From Candidatus Pseudobacter hemicellulosilyticus (GTDB lineage: Bacteria > Bacteroidota > Bacteroidia > Chitinophagales > Chitinophagaceae), in NCBI GenBank assembly GCA_029202545.1, contig CP119311.1:3968001-4032000 (forward strand): a stretch of DNA of 64,000 bases, read 5' to 3'. Made by a program: the position numbers and the translations under genes. The notes below the pieces were generated by a model. That model ran no database searches, had not been told where the DNA came from, and was given only the letters and a program-made list of their open reading frames with translations. This document shows positions 1-9,637 of the stretch, in pieces. Each line of letters opens with the position of its first letter. Within the stretch, counting starts at the first letter, position 1.

Positions 1-1295
1 TCAGCGCTACTGCCGTTTCAGTGCTGATGCCTGATAATATTGATAAGTCCAGCCTGGTGGCCAGGTTCACCGTGGGCGAGAATGATATTGTTCGTGTAAA
101 TGGTACTGTACAGAAAAGCGGTGAGACCGTGAATAATTTTACAGTGCCGGTGGACTATATCCTGTCGGACGATGATAACAATGCAAAGTATACCGTGACC
201 ATCGGCAAAGGCGGCGATTATATCTGGAGCGCCATTCCCTTTACCATTAATGATTCGGCCACAACCATCATGCTGAAGGTGAACCCGGTTACCGGCAACC
301 CCTTCATCATGTTTAACCAGTCGCGGACTTCCTCGGCCGACCAGAAAGTGGCCATGGTCACTTATGAAGACAATGTATGGACGAACCTGGGGGAGATCTC
401 TGACGGAAGGATCGGCAGCTATTACGATTTTACTTTCAACAGCGCCGGTATCCCTTACGCTTCTTATCCCGATTACACAGCTACGGTGGCGCAGAACGCC
501 ACTGTTAAAAAGCTGGATGGCGCTGGCTGGGCTGAAGTGGGCGCCAAAGGTTTTACCACCAGCAGGATCTCTTACAATGCCCTGGCTTTTACTGAGGATG
601 AAGCAAAGCTGATGTTGTTTGGTACCGTGGATGTTGCCGGTGGAGCGCTGACCAGGAGGGAACTGGGCGTTTCTACTTTTGAAAATGGCAGCTGGACTAC
701 CAATACTACTATTCCCGGACGTTCTTCTGCTATATACGGTTACCTGCCGGTGGCCAGGAAGAAAAATGGCGCCATTTACCTGGGCGTCTTCAACGCCAGC
801 TCACCCAACTCTGTGTCCCTGTACAAATATGCCAACAATACCTGGACGGTCCTGGCGGACCAGTGGCGCGATGCCAATGCCACGGCTATGAATATCCGGG
901 ACTTTGATATTGAGGTGGATGATGAAGGGAATGTATATGCAGCCTTTGCCGATAACAGCAGCACCAGTCTGTATAAGTACCGGGTGATCAAATACACGGA
1001 AGCCACGCAGTCGGTAGCACCGCTGGGCACTTATATTGCCGGCGCTTCCGGTAACCTGTTCAGCTTTGACCTGGCGCTTTCTCCCAATGGCGTTCCTTAC
1101 CTGTTCTACCGGAACAGCAGCAACTATCCTTCTATTGTTTCTTTTGATAATGATAGCCAGGACTGGTCGCAGCCGCATACGTTCGAGGCGGAAGTGGGGG
1201 ATGAGCTGACCATGGATTTTGCGCCCAATGGCGAAGCTTACCTGGCATACCTGAAGAACAGGAAACTGTTTGTATACAAATATTCTGCACCATAA
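1..1295 (+). CDS. Secreted beta-propeller protein with DUF5018-like domain (5' truncated)
   Basis: The reading frame is open to the left window edge, so the true start lies outside; a GTG at 21 and the ATG at 27 are internal. The first ~60 visible residues match the end of a DUF5018-like bacterial Ig-type domain (a QxSGxTxNxFTxPVxY pattern, then YTVTI). The rest has recurring blade-like units of the form [N/D]-x-x-G-x-[P/V/A]-Y-[A/L], for example NGVPYLFY, NGEAYLAY and EGNVYAAF, each preceded by W-x-x-L segments. That suggests a six- to seven-bladed propeller. No catalytic residues are recognised. It was probably an exported lipoprotein whose signal peptide is out of view. A phosphoesterase follows 17 nt later, probably in the same transcript. 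The binding target is unknown. Confidence 0.7.
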   Translation, partial: SATAVSVLMPDNIDKSSLVARFTVGENDIVRVNGTVQKSGETVNNFTVPVDYILSDDDNNAKYTVTIGKGGDYIWSAIPFTINDSATTIMLKVNPVTGNPFIMFNQSRTSSADQKVAMVTYEDNVWTNLGEISDGRIGSYYDFTFNSAGIPYASYPDYTATVAQNATVKKLDGAGWAEVGAKGFTTSRISYNALAFTEDEAKLMLFGTVDVAGGALTRRELGVSTFENGSWTTNTTIPGRSSAIYGYLPVARKKNGAIYLGVFNASSPNSVSLYKYANNTWTVLADQWRDANATAMNIRDFDIEVDDEGNVYAAFADNSSTSLYKYRVIKYTEATQSVAPLGTYIAGASGNLFSFDLALSPNGVPYLFYRNSSNYPSIVSFDNDSQDWSQPHTFEAEVGDELTMDFAPNGEAYLAYLKNRKLFVYKYSAP

Positions 1296-1312
1296 GCCAA
1301 AAAAGACAAGCG

Positions 1313-2206
1313 TTGAAAAGGATCTTTTTGTTCGTTATTGTATGGCTGACGGCCATGACAGCCGCCCTGGCACAGAACAAATTCAGTTTTGTGTTTATGT
1401 CGGACGTGCATTATACCCAGAAATTCAATGCGCCTAAAGGTTTTCAGCTGCTGGTGGATACACTGAACCGGCTGAACCCCGACCTGGTGCTGCTGGGTGG
1501 TGATATAGTCTATGACGCCCTGCGCGTGACCGAGCAGGAAGTGGTGGGTAATACCAATGCCTACCTGAAAGCGGCAGCGCAGATAAAAGCGCCCATCCAC
1601 TATGCAGTAGGCAACCATGAAGTGTTTGAGCTGTACCAGAAAGCAGCCGATACCAGTGGTGCGCTTTTTGGGAAGCGCTACTATGAACAATTTTTTGGTA
1701 AACGATACTATTCATTTGACCACAAGGGCTGGCATTTTATGGTGCTGGACAATATCTATGTGACGCCGGAAAGGTCCTATATGGGTAAGGTGGACAGTGT
1801 GCAGCTGGACTGGATAAAGGCCGACCTGAAAACCGTCAGCGACAGCACCCCCATTGTGATCATGGCGCATGTGCCGCTGATCACTACGCTGTCCCAGTGG
1901 TATGGTGGTGGCACCAATCCCAATGAAGATAAAGTGGCCGCGGTAGACAGTCATAAGATCCTCCGGCTGTTTGGCGACAAAAAGCTCCGGCTGATCCTGC
2001 AGGGACACCTGCATTATTTTGAAGCATTGAACGTACTCAATAAAACCCTGGTCATTACAGCACCGGCCGTTTCCGGCAACTGGTGGCGGGGTAAAAAACA
2101 TGGCATTGAAGAAGGCTTTATACAACTCAATGTAGATGGCGACAGGATCGACTATAACTACATTGATTTTGGCTGGGACCCTCCCACAAAGAAAGGAGCC
2201 GAATAA
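1313..2206 (+). CDS. Secreted calcineurin-like metallophosphoesterase
   Basis: This 297-residue protein has an N-terminal signal peptide (about 1-20, ending AALA) followed by the metallophosphoesterase motifs in order: DVH (31-33), GGD (62-64), GNHE (100-103), H186 in AHVP and GHLH (231-234). These residues bind the dinuclear metal centre in this family, so a periplasmic or exported phosphohydrolase is expected. The substrate cannot be told from sequence. The start is a TTG at 1313; the first in-frame ATG (1355) would remove most of the signal peptide, so TTG is preferred. It follows the propeller gene by 17 nt and is probably co-transcribed. A short GC-rich hairpin (2213-2230) lies after the stop, without a T tract. 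Confidence 0.88.
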   Translation: MKRIFLFVIVWLTAMTAALAQNKFSFVFMSDVHYTQKFNAPKGFQLLVDTLNRLNPDLVLLGGDIVYDALRVTEQEVVGNTNAYLKAAAQIKAPIHYAVGNHEVFELYQKAADTSGALFGKRYYEQFFGKRYYSFDHKGWHFMVLDNIYVTPERSYMGKVDSVQLDWIKADLKTVSDSTPIVIMAHVPLITTLSQWYGGGTNPNEDKVAAVDSHKILRLFGDKKLRLILQGHLHYFEALNVLNKTLVITAPAVSGNWWRGKKHGIEEGFIQLNVDGDRIDYNYIDFGWDPPTKKGAE

Positions 2207-2322
2207 GTTGCTAAGGCGGACGGCCGCCTTCCCTATGAGAGCTGAATAATCCCTTTGCCCATCCAGGTTAATTACCCGGGTGGGCAATTTGTTGTATTTT
2301 ACAGCCAGCGATCCAACCCATC

Positions 2323-2892
2323 ATGTCCTTTGACCCAACATATGATGAACAGCAGTTGCTGCGGCAAATGGCTGCTGGCGATGAAGCGGCCTTTACCGAA
2401 CTGTATAACCGGTATTGGGAGCAGCTGTTTGTCATGGCCTGGCGCAGGGTGCAGTCGCAGGAAGACGCCAAAGAGATTGTGCAGAATGTCTTCTTCCAGC
2501 TCTGGCAGAAGCGGAACAGCCGGGAGCTGGTGCAGAACCTGCCCGTATACCTGGCCGGCATGGTGCGCTTTATGGTGTACCGTCACCTGGACAATTTGCG
2601 GCGGCGGGATCGCCTGACGCAGGGGTATGCGGACAGCGGGAGGGGGAGCGGTACAGATCCTGCCGATATTGATAACAAGCAATTGCTGGAATTGCTCACC
2701 CAGCTCACCAACACCCTGCCGGAAAAGTACCGGCTCATTTTTCTCCACCATAAATTACTGGATCGCCCGCTGGATGAAGTAGCGCAACAGCTGGGCATTT
2801 CCCCCCGAACGGCAGAGCGTTACGTGGGCCGCCTGATGGGGCTGCTCCGGGAAAACCGGCACAGGCTTTCCTGTACACTGCTGATGCTGTAA
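2323..2892 (+). CDS. ECF-type RNA polymerase sigma factor (FecI-like)
   Basis: This 189-residue protein has the two-domain layout of ECF sigma factors. Region 2 lies in the N-terminal third (GDEAAFTELYNRYW, then EDAKEIVQNVFFQLW). Region 4 lies at the C-terminus (LPEKYRLIFL, DEVAQQLGISPRTAERYV helix-turn-helix). It has the usual length for Bacteroidota FecI homologues that drive one adjacent SusC/SusD operon. The FecR-type anti-sigma gene starts 244 nt downstream. The inferred role is to activate the SusC-SusD-protease operon when the outer-membrane receptor signals through FecR. The start ATG at 2323 leaves region 2 complete. Confidence 0.92.
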   Translation: MSFDPTYDEQQLLRQMAAGDEAAFTELYNRYWEQLFVMAWRRVQSQEDAKEIVQNVFFQLWQKRNSRELVQNLPVYLAGMVRFMVYRHLDNLRRRDRLTQGYADSGRGSGTDPADIDNKQLLELLTQLTNTLPEKYRLIFLHHKLLDRPLDEVAQQLGISPRTAERYVGRLMGLLRENRHRLSCTLLML

Positions 2893-2909
2893 ATGCCGGC
2901 ATAACAGCC

Positions 2910-3007
2910 AGCCCTCAACAACACAGGGATACTGTTAGCGCGGATGGACAATTCTATCTCTATGGTAGCAAACATAGCCCTCAACAACACAGGCACCCTG
3001 TTGGCGC
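2910..3007. repeat. Pair of 32-nt direct repeats between sigma and anti-sigma genes
   Basis: Copies at 2910-2941 and 2976-3007 share the same first 18 bases (starting AGCCCTCAACAACACAGG) and, after a short variable stretch, an almost identical end (CTGTTrGCGC). They are 66 nt apart start to start. Each holds a small dyad (ACAGG...CCTGT in the second copy, ACAG...CTGT in the first). They could be protein-binding sites or mRNA structures in the ECF-FecR leader. No function is known to me. Confidence 0.7.
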
Positions 3008-3136
3008 CTGACTTGCTTTGTCCCTGCCTGCACCTGCACAACGAAACTCCCTCTGCAAACCTTTTTTCATTTTTTTTCAAAAACCTGCGTATCCTTTTCC
3101 GGTCCATGTCACTTTGTTTACGGAGGCAACAATGAT

Positions 3137-4510
3137 ATGACCGATCAGCAATTACTACAGGAACTGGCCAGCAGGTTCCGGGCCGGCACTGCCACGCCGG
3201 AAGAAAAAGCCCGCCTGCACCAGTGGTTCAACCAGCAGGAGCCTGATGCCGATGATCCCCTGGCACAGGATATTGTGCTGGTATTCCCTGAGCCCACTAC
3301 CAAAGAACAATACCGTGACCTTATTTTACAGGAGATCAGGCAGCTGATCACAGCTGCCGGGCAACACGCAATTCCCGGATCAGCCTTCCCGGCTGAACAA
3401 CCTGCGCTGCCGGTACAGCCTGATACTTACAGGCAACTCGCCGGAGACGAACAACCGGTACAGCCTGATACTGCTAAGCAAATTACCGGAGACGAGCAAC
3501 CTACACTGCCTGAACAGCCTGTTATTCCTGGACTGCCTTCCAGGCCTGTTCCCCATATTCCACTGGTTCGCCGCTGGCGCTGGGTGGCCGCAGCCTGCCT
3601 TGCCGGCCTGCTGACCTTTGGCGCCGCCTATTATTTGGTTCGAACCAAAACTTCTTTGTTGCCTGCACCAACAGCGATGACCATTGACCCGGGCCGGGAA
3701 GGCGCCATCCTTACCCTGGCCGATGGCCGGCAGCTGCTGCTGGACAGCCTGGGCAATGGACTGGTCACTACCCAGCAGGGCACCGAGTTGCTGATCCGGA
3801 ACGGCCAGCTTTCTTATAACAGTACCGGCGGCAGCCAGCCCGCAGTTGGCTACAACAGCATGAGTACGCCCAAGGGCCGGCAGTTCCAGCTGCAATTGCC
3901 GGATGGGACAAGGGTATGGCTGAATGCTGCCAGCACCCTGCGTTATCCCATTGCTTTTACGGGTAAGGAGCGAGTGGTAGAACTGAACGGGGAAGCCTAT
4001 TTTGAAGTAGCGAAGGATACCCGGCTGCCTTTCCGGGTCCTGGTCCCCAACAAGGCCAGGATAGAAGTGCTGGGCACGCATTTCAACCTGCATGCTTATG
4101 CTGATGCGCCGGCTGTCCAGGCTACGCTGCTGACCGGCAGCGTACGCGTGTCTTCTTCTCCCAATAATGTGACGGCAACCTCCCTGCTGCTGACGCCCGG
4201 CCAGCAGGCACAGGTAACACAGCAGCCGGCTGCGGGTGCTGGCATTACCCTGCTCAAAGAGGTGGACCTGGAAAAAGTAATGGCCTGGAAGAATGGGCTG
4301 TTCAATTTCAACAACGCGGCTTTCCCGGAAGTGATGCAGCAGCTGGAACGCTGGTACGATATCACGGTGGTCTATGAAAAAGACATTCCTGCTATTCAGC
4401 TGGAAGGGGAGATGACTAAGGGAATGACCCTGAATGAGCTGCTGGCGGGCTTGGGAGAGCTGGGGTTGCACTACCGTCTGGAAGGAAGAAAGCTGATCAT
4501 ATTGCCCTGA
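3137..4510 (+). CDS. FecR-family anti-sigma factor with DUF4974 domain and long repeated linker
   Basis: This 457-residue protein is longer than most FecR homologues (about 320-400). The order is a short cytosolic sigma-binding region (1-70), a Pro/Gln-rich linker (about 80-142), a single TM helix (about 147-168), a FecR periplasmic domain (about 190-330, with RQFQLQLPDGTRVWLNAAS and VELNGEAYFEVA) and a C-terminal DUF4974 (about 380-457). The extra length comes from the linker, which contains a 15-residue tandem repeat (93-107 and 108-122, pattern VQPDTxxQxxGDEQP). It should bind the sigma factor encoded upstream and receive a signal from the STN domain of the SusC protein encoded 168 nt downstream. 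Confidence 0.92.
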   Translation: MTDQQLLQELASRFRAGTATPEEKARLHQWFNQQEPDADDPLAQDIVLVFPEPTTKEQYRDLILQEIRQLITAAGQHAIPGSAFPAEQPALPVQPDTYRQLAGDEQPVQPDTAKQITGDEQPTLPEQPVIPGLPSRPVPHIPLVRRWRWVAAACLAGLLTFGAAYYLVRTKTSLLPAPTAMTIDPGREGAILTLADGRQLLLDSLGNGLVTTQQGTELLIRNGQLSYNSTGGSQPAVGYNSMSTPKGRQFQLQLPDGTRVWLNAASTLRYPIAFTGKERVVELNGEAYFEVAKDTRLPFRVLVPNKARIEVLGTHFNLHAYADAPAVQATLLTGSVRVSSSPNNVTATSLLLTPGQQAQVTQQPAAGAGITLLKEVDLEKVMAWKNGLFNFNNAAFPEVMQQLERWYDITVVYEKDIPAIQLEGEMTKGMTLNELLAGLGELGLHYRLEGRKLIILP

Positions 4511-4589
4511 AACAAACAACCCGGAACACTTATCCGGTATTTTCCTTATTCCTTGAAATGGATTGACTGAAACGGTTGACAAAACAAAA

Positions 4590-4615
4590 CCGGAAGCGAT
4601 TGAGCCCGCTTCCGG
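4590..4615 (+). promoter_or_regulatory. Hairpin in the leader between fecR and susC
   Basis: A perfect 9-bp stem (CCGGAAGCG / CGCTTCCGG) encloses an 8-nt loop. No T tract follows, so it is not a simple intrinsic terminator. It sits 64 nt before the susC start and may be an mRNA processing or stability element that sets SusC versus FecR levels. The function is inferred only. Confidence 0.45.
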
Positions 4616-4678
4616 CGAATTGTTCAGTTGACTGAAATGAGCGCTTACTCAATTTCTTAACAACCAAAACTTGTACAA

Positions 4679-7600
4679 ATGTATGAGAAAAATTGTACTG
4701 CATTTACCCGATGTAGTACCCTCACCAAAACACTGTTAATCGTGAAATGGATTGTTGTACTGCTCGTCGTTTCACTCTGTTCTGTCCATGCTGCGGGGGT
4801 ATCGCAAAATGTAACCCTTTCCGGTAAGGAGCTTTCCCTGAAGCAGGTGATCCTGGCTATCCGGCAGCAGACCGGGTATGTGGTCATCCGCAATAAGGCG
4901 GATGTTCCCGGCACGCCCACCTATTCCCTTGCTGTCAGGGATATGCCGCTGCGGGATTTCCTGGACCTGCTGGTCCGCAACCAGCCTTTCCGGTATGCTA
5001 TCCGCGACAAAACAATTTTCCTTTCGCCGAAGGAGCCGGCTGTAACAGCCGGTCTACACGAAGGCCTGCAGCAGCCGGACAGGCTGCTATCCCTGTATGC
5101 GCCACCCATCAGGATCCGGGTATCGGATTCCCTGGGTAATCCGCTTGTTGGCGCTACCGTTGCACTGAGGAACGGCCGGCAGTCGGGCGTAACGGATGGC
5201 AATGGCTTCATCATCCTGGAAGTAAAGGCCGGCGAGCAGCTGCTGGTCTCCTTTGTTGGGTATGAGGGGCGGTCGCTGATCCTTACCGAAGCCCTGCTGG
5301 CCCCAGGCAACCTGCCTATAGTGCTGAAACCTTTGGCCACCCGGCTGGATGAGTTTGAGGTAACCGTGAACACCGGTTACCAGCAGCTCAGCCGGGAACG
5401 CTTTGTGGGCGCTTACAGCAAGCTGGATAGTACGGCCTATGCCCGAAGGGTGGGGACCACCATCCTGGACCGGCTGGAGGGGACGGTAACCGGACTGGCT
5501 TTCAACAACAAGGGCTCGGCCCCCATGCAGATCAGGGGGCTCAGCACCCTGGGGTATACTTCCTATAACCCGCTGATCATAGTGGATGATTTCCCGTATA
5601 AAGGAGATATCAATACCATTAATCCCAATGATGTGGAAAGCATCACGGTGCTGAAAGATGCGGCTGCGGCCTCTATCTGGGGAACCATGGCGGGCAATGG
5701 CGTGATCGTTATCACCACCAAAAAAGGCAGACAGCAGCCGCTGCAGGTATCCTATTCAGCCAATATGATCCTGCAGGAAAAGCCTGATCTTTTTGCCATA
5801 CCCCGGATGAGCATTGCGGATGAGATAGATGTGGAGCAAATGCTATTCGGGAAAGGATTTTACACGGCCAACCTGAACAATGTTACCAACCGGCCGGTGA
5901 TCTCCCCGGTGGTAGAACTGCTGGCCAAAAAACAGGCGGGAACCATTACAGCGGAAGAAGCGGATGCGGCCATTGCATTATTGAAACAGCAGGACCTGCG
6001 CAAAGAACTGGACAGGTACGTGTATAAAGAAGCTTCTACACAGCAGCATTACCTGAATGCCAGTGGTGGCAACGCACAGCTTACCTACCAGTTCTCTGCC
6101 GGTTATAACCGGGCCCTTCCGGACATCAGGGGCAGTAAAGGCAGTGAACAATATACCCTGAATTCAGTGCTGGCCTTTCATCCTGTTAAAAACCTGGATG
6201 TGGAAGCAGGTGTTCACCTCAGCAGGAGTACCAATAAAGCCACTAATATAGACCTGATCAATCCTTATCCCTATACGCAGCTGGCGGATGCGGAAGGCAA
6301 TGCACTGGCCGTTCCCCGCCTGTTCAGGATGGGGTATGCGGATACTGCGGGAGGAGGCCGGCTGCTGGACTGGCATTACCGTCCCCTGGATGAGATCCGC
6401 CTGGCGGACAATACCGTAAAGACCCGCCTGCTGCGCCTGAACCTGCGGGCATCTTACCGGATCTTTCCCTGGCTCAGGGCTGAGTTGCTTTATCAGAACC
6501 TGGAGCAGCTGGGTGAAAAACGGAATCATTACAGCCTGGAGAGTTATGCGGCCAGGGACCAGATCAACAGGTTTACCCAGATCAATGGCAATATTGTTAC
6601 CCGCATCTTTCCCCTGGGCGGCATACTGGAACTGAACAACGACAGGCAGCGTACGGATAACTGGCGTGGCCAGCTGGCTGTTAACAAGAACTGGGGAAGA
6701 GATCACCAGCTGACGGCCCTGCTGGCGGGAGAGGTGACTGAAAGCGTTACCGGTGGCAGCAACAGCCGGCTGCTGGGGTTTGATGAAAAACTGTCCTCCT
6801 ATGCTACCGGCCTCAATTACGGGCTGCTGTACCCCACCTATGGCAACCTGTATGGTTCCGGCAGGCTGCCGGATGCTGCCGGGGTAAATGATGAGGGCAT
6901 GCTGACAAGGCTGGTGGCCGTACTGGGCAATATCTCCTACACTTTCCGCAACCGGTATACCATTTATGGAAGCGCCAGGCGGGATGGGGCCAATATCCTG
7001 GGCGTGGCTACCAACAACCGCTGGAAGCCGCTCTGGTCTGTGGGGGGGAGCTGGAATATCTCCACTGAAAATTTCTACCAGCTTGCCTGGATGCCTTCTC
7101 TCAAGCTGAAAGCGGCTTATGGTTATATGGGCAATGTGAACAATAGTTTATCGGGGACCCCTACTATTTATTTTGCCCCTTCCAATACAGCAGTTACTGG
7201 TCTGCGTTATTCCAGCGGAGGCACGGCTTCCAATCCCAACCTGCGCTGGGAACAGGTGGCCATGATGAATGCCGGCCTTGACATGAGCTTTCTGCAGTCC
7301 AGGCTGACCGTTTCCCTGGATGTATTCCGGAAAAATTCAACGGATGTGATAGCGCCATTCCCTGTTGATCCTACCTCGGGCCGGGATACCTACGATGTGA
7401 ATGCTGCCAGCCTGAAAGCCAGTGGGTGGGAACTGGCCCTGCAAAGCCGGAATATTACCGGTCCCTTTGAATGGAGCAGCCGCTTTGGGCTGAGCTATGC
7501 CAGGACCGTTGTTACAAATGTGTACAACAGGCAGCTGGGTATGAGTACTTTCCTGAGTCATGGATTGAATGCTATTACCGGGAATATTGCTTTTGGCCTG

Positions 7601-8236
7601 TACAGCTTCCGGTTTGCAGGACTTGATCCCCAGACCGGCGATCCGCAGGCTTACCTGGGTAAGGCCGTCAGCAAGGATTATTATGGACTGATCCTTGACA
7701 GTATACAAAATCAGCAGCTGCATGGGTCCAGTATTCCCCTGTATACCGGATACCTGGGCAATACCTTTTCGTTTAAGCAGCTGAGCCTGTCGTTCAATAT
7801 TACTTACCGGCTGAAATACTATTACCGGCGTCCTACCATCAGCTATAACAACCTGTTCTACGCCTGGACGGGACATGCGGATTTTGATCGTCGCTGGCAG
7901 CAACCCGGGGATGAATTGCATACTACCATTCCTTCCATGACCTATCCTGCTGATGCTTACCGGGACATGGTGTATGAATTTTCCTCGGCCCAGGTAGGGC
8001 GGGGAGACAATATCCGGCTGCAGGACCTGCGCCTGGACTACACCATCGGTAAACAGCAGTTCTCCAGGCTGCCATTCAGCAGCGTCCAGCTATTTGTGTA
8101 TGTCAACCAGCTGAATATGATCCTGTGGAAAGCGGATAGCGGCCCCTACGATCCTGATTTTACCGGTGGCCATGCCAATGTCTCCTCAGCACCTGTGCCG
8201 CGTATATGGACGGGTGGTATCAACATTAATTTTTAA
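4679..8236 (+). CDS. SusC-family TonB-dependent receptor with STN signalling domain
   Basis: This 1185-residue protein forms the outer-membrane import barrel of a SusCD pair. The N-terminus has a hydrophobic export segment (about 20-40), then an STN domain (about 47-115, LKQVILAIRQQTGYVV) that is typical of receptors signalling to a FecR. It continues with a carboxypeptidase-regulatory-like beta sandwich (about 130-210, VSDSLGNPLVGATV), a plug domain (about 225-330, with MQIRGLSTLG and VESITVLKDAAAASIWG) and a long beta barrel ending in GGININF. SusD starts 18 nt downstream and a zinc protease follows, so the cargo is probably peptide rather than glycan. Cargo identity is inferred from context. 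Confidence 0.95.
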   Translation: MYEKNCTAFTRCSTLTKTLLIVKWIVVLLVVSLCSVHAAGVSQNVTLSGKELSLKQVILAIRQQTGYVVIRNKADVPGTPTYSLAVRDMPLRDFLDLLVRNQPFRYAIRDKTIFLSPKEPAVTAGLHEGLQQPDRLLSLYAPPIRIRVSDSLGNPLVGATVALRNGRQSGVTDGNGFIILEVKAGEQLLVSFVGYEGRSLILTEALLAPGNLPIVLKPLATRLDEFEVTVNTGYQQLSRERFVGAYSKLDSTAYARRVGTTILDRLEGTVTGLAFNNKGSAPMQIRGLSTLGYTSYNPLIIVDDFPYKGDINTINPNDVESITVLKDAAAASIWGTMAGNGVIVITTKKGRQQPLQVSYSANMILQEKPDLFAIPRMSIADEIDVEQMLFGKGFYTANLNNVTNRPVISPVVELLAKKQAGTITAEEADAAIALLKQQDLRKELDRYVYKEASTQQHYLNASGGNAQLTYQFSAGYNRALPDIRGSKGSEQYTLNSVLAFHPVKNLDVEAGVHLSRSTNKATNIDLINPYPYTQLADAEGNALAVPRLFRMGYADTAGGGRLLDWHYRPLDEIRLADNTVKTRLLRLNLRASYRIFPWLRAELLYQNLEQLGEKRNHYSLESYAARDQINRFTQINGNIVTRIFPLGGILELNNDRQRTDNWRGQLAVNKNWGRDHQLTALLAGEVTESVTGGSNSRLLGFDEKLSSYATGLNYGLLYPTYGNLYGSGRLPDAAGVNDEGMLTRLVAVLGNISYTFRNRYTIYGSARRDGANILGVATNNRWKPLWSVGGSWNISTENFYQLAWMPSLKLKAAYGYMGNVNNSLSGTPTIYFAPSNTAVTGLRYSSGGTASNPNLRWEQVAMMNAGLDMSFLQSRLTVSLDVFRKNSTDVIAPFPVDPTSGRDTYDVNAASLKASGWELALQSRNITGPFEWSSRFGLSYARTVVTNVYNRQLGMSTFLSHGLNAITGNIAFGLYSFRFAGLDPQTGDPQAYLGKAVSKDYYGLILDSIQNQQLHGSSIPLYTGYLGNTFSFKQLSLSFNITYRLKYYYRRPTISYNNLFYAWTGHADFDRRWQQPGDELHTTIPSMTYPADAYRDMVYEFSSAQVGRGDNIRLQDLRLDYTIGKQQFSRLPFSSVQLFVYVNQLNMILWKADSGPYDPDFTGGHANVSSAPVPRIWTGGININF

Positions 8237-8254
8237 TTCAACACCTTCTGCTAT

Positions 8255-9613
8255 ATGTACAGGAACTATTATTTCATCCTCTGTCTGCTGTCCCTGGCCC
8301 TGGGCTCCTGCCAGAAATACCTGGACAAGAAGCCGCGGAAAGCACTGGTCATTCCTACTACCCTTGAAGAGGTGGAGTCATTGCTCAACAATGAAAATGC
8401 CATCAATATGCGCTATTCGGCACAGTTGGAGGCCAACGCAGATAATTATTATGTCTCTACAGAGGCGTATCTGGCAGCCACGGACCTTGACCGGCCTGTC
8501 TATGTCTGGGGTGCGCAGGCCAATACGCTGAGCACCTGGAAGCTGTATTACCAGTTCCCTGTACTCTATGCCAACCTGGTCCTGGAGAACCTGGACAGGA
8601 TCGGCTTTACGGCAGCGAATAGGACTGAATGGGACCGGTTGAAGGGCTCGGCCCTGTTCCACCGCAGTTTCAGCTTCTGGGATCTTGCGCAACTTTACTG
8701 CCACCCTTATGATGCGGCCACCCTTGCTGGTCCGGGCATTGTACTGAAGACCACTACCGGTATTGAGGAAACTTCAGTCAGGTCCACCGTTCAGCAAACC
8801 TATGACCAGCTGGTGAACGACCTGAAAACAGCCATCCCTTTGCTGCCTCCCAGAACCGATGTGCTGATTAGACCTACCCGCTTTACCGCCTATGGCGCAC
8901 TGGCCCGCGTTTATTTATCCATGCGGGACTATGTGAATGCCGGCCTCTATGCCGATTCCTGCCTGCAGGACCAGTCCGCCCTGATGGACTTCAATACCCT
9001 GGTGCCTGTGGGCACGCCTCCCATCAAACGATTCAACAGGGAAACCATCTTTTATGCGCGGGGATTCTTTACGCCGGCCATTGTTTATCCTTCCGCCGCC
9101 AAAGTGGATTCCGTACTCTATGCTTCCTATGATGACAATGACCTGCGCAAAACAGTATTCTTCCGGGAAGCGCCTGATGGCGGTTATTTTTTCCGTGGCA
9201 GCTATGACGGGGATTTCAGGGAGAACATCATATTCGCCGGACTGGCGGTGGATGAGCTCCTGCTGATCCGCTCGGAATGCCATGCCCGTGCAGGCAGGCT
9301 GACAGCAGCCATGGCAGACCTCAATACCCTGATGGTTAACCGGTGGAAAAATGATGGCAGCTTTGTTCCTTTTGAAGCGGCAGACCCGGGCACCGCACTG
9401 GCCATTATCCTCCGGGAAAGAAGAAAGGAATTGCTGTACAGGAACCTCCGCTGGTCTGATCTCCGGCGGCTCAACCTGGAAGGCGCCAATATAACCCTGA
9501 CCAGGAAGGTGGACAATATTACCTACACCCTGCCCCCGGGCGATCCCCGCTGGGTGATGCTGATACCACAGGAGATCATCAATTATTCCGGAATGGAACA
9601 GAATAAACGATAA
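8255..9613 (+). CDS. SusD-family substrate-binding lipoprotein (RagB/SusD)
   Basis: This 452-residue protein has a lipoprotein signal (about 1-18, LALGSC, Cys18) followed by the start typical of the family (QKYLDKKP). The C-terminal half carries the SusD/RagB pattern ELLLIRSECHARAG...LNTLMVNRW and ILRERRKELLYRNLRWSDLRRL. It acts as the surface lid over the SusC barrel encoded 18 nt upstream. Substrate contacts cannot be read from the sequence. The neighbouring metalloprotease favours a peptide or protein ligand. Confidence 0.94.
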   Translation: MYRNYYFILCLLSLALGSCQKYLDKKPRKALVIPTTLEEVESLLNNENAINMRYSAQLEANADNYYVSTEAYLAATDLDRPVYVWGAQANTLSTWKLYYQFPVLYANLVLENLDRIGFTAANRTEWDRLKGSALFHRSFSFWDLAQLYCHPYDAATLAGPGIVLKTTTGIEETSVRSTVQQTYDQLVNDLKTAIPLLPPRTDVLIRPTRFTAYGALARVYLSMRDYVNAGLYADSCLQDQSALMDFNTLVPVGTPPIKRFNRETIFYARGFFTPAIVYPSAAKVDSVLYASYDDNDLRKTVFFREAPDGGYFFRGSYDGDFRENIIFAGLAVDELLLIRSECHARAGRLTAAMADLNTLMVNRWKNDGSFVPFEAADPGTALAIILRERRKELLYRNLRWSDLRRLNLEGANITLTRKVDNITYTLPPGDPRWVMLIPQEIINYSGMEQNKR

Positions 9614-9637
9614 CAATCACTAAAAATTCAGTTGAAC

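Noticed and set aside
2213..2230. Terminator after the metallophosphoesterase gene
   Set aside because: A 7-bp stem with a 4-nt loop is present, but no T tract follows, so it is not listed as a terminator.
3636..3650. Another copy of the GGTTCG repeat box
   Set aside because: It is a chance match within the FecR coding sequence and lacks the C/A flank of the real boxes.
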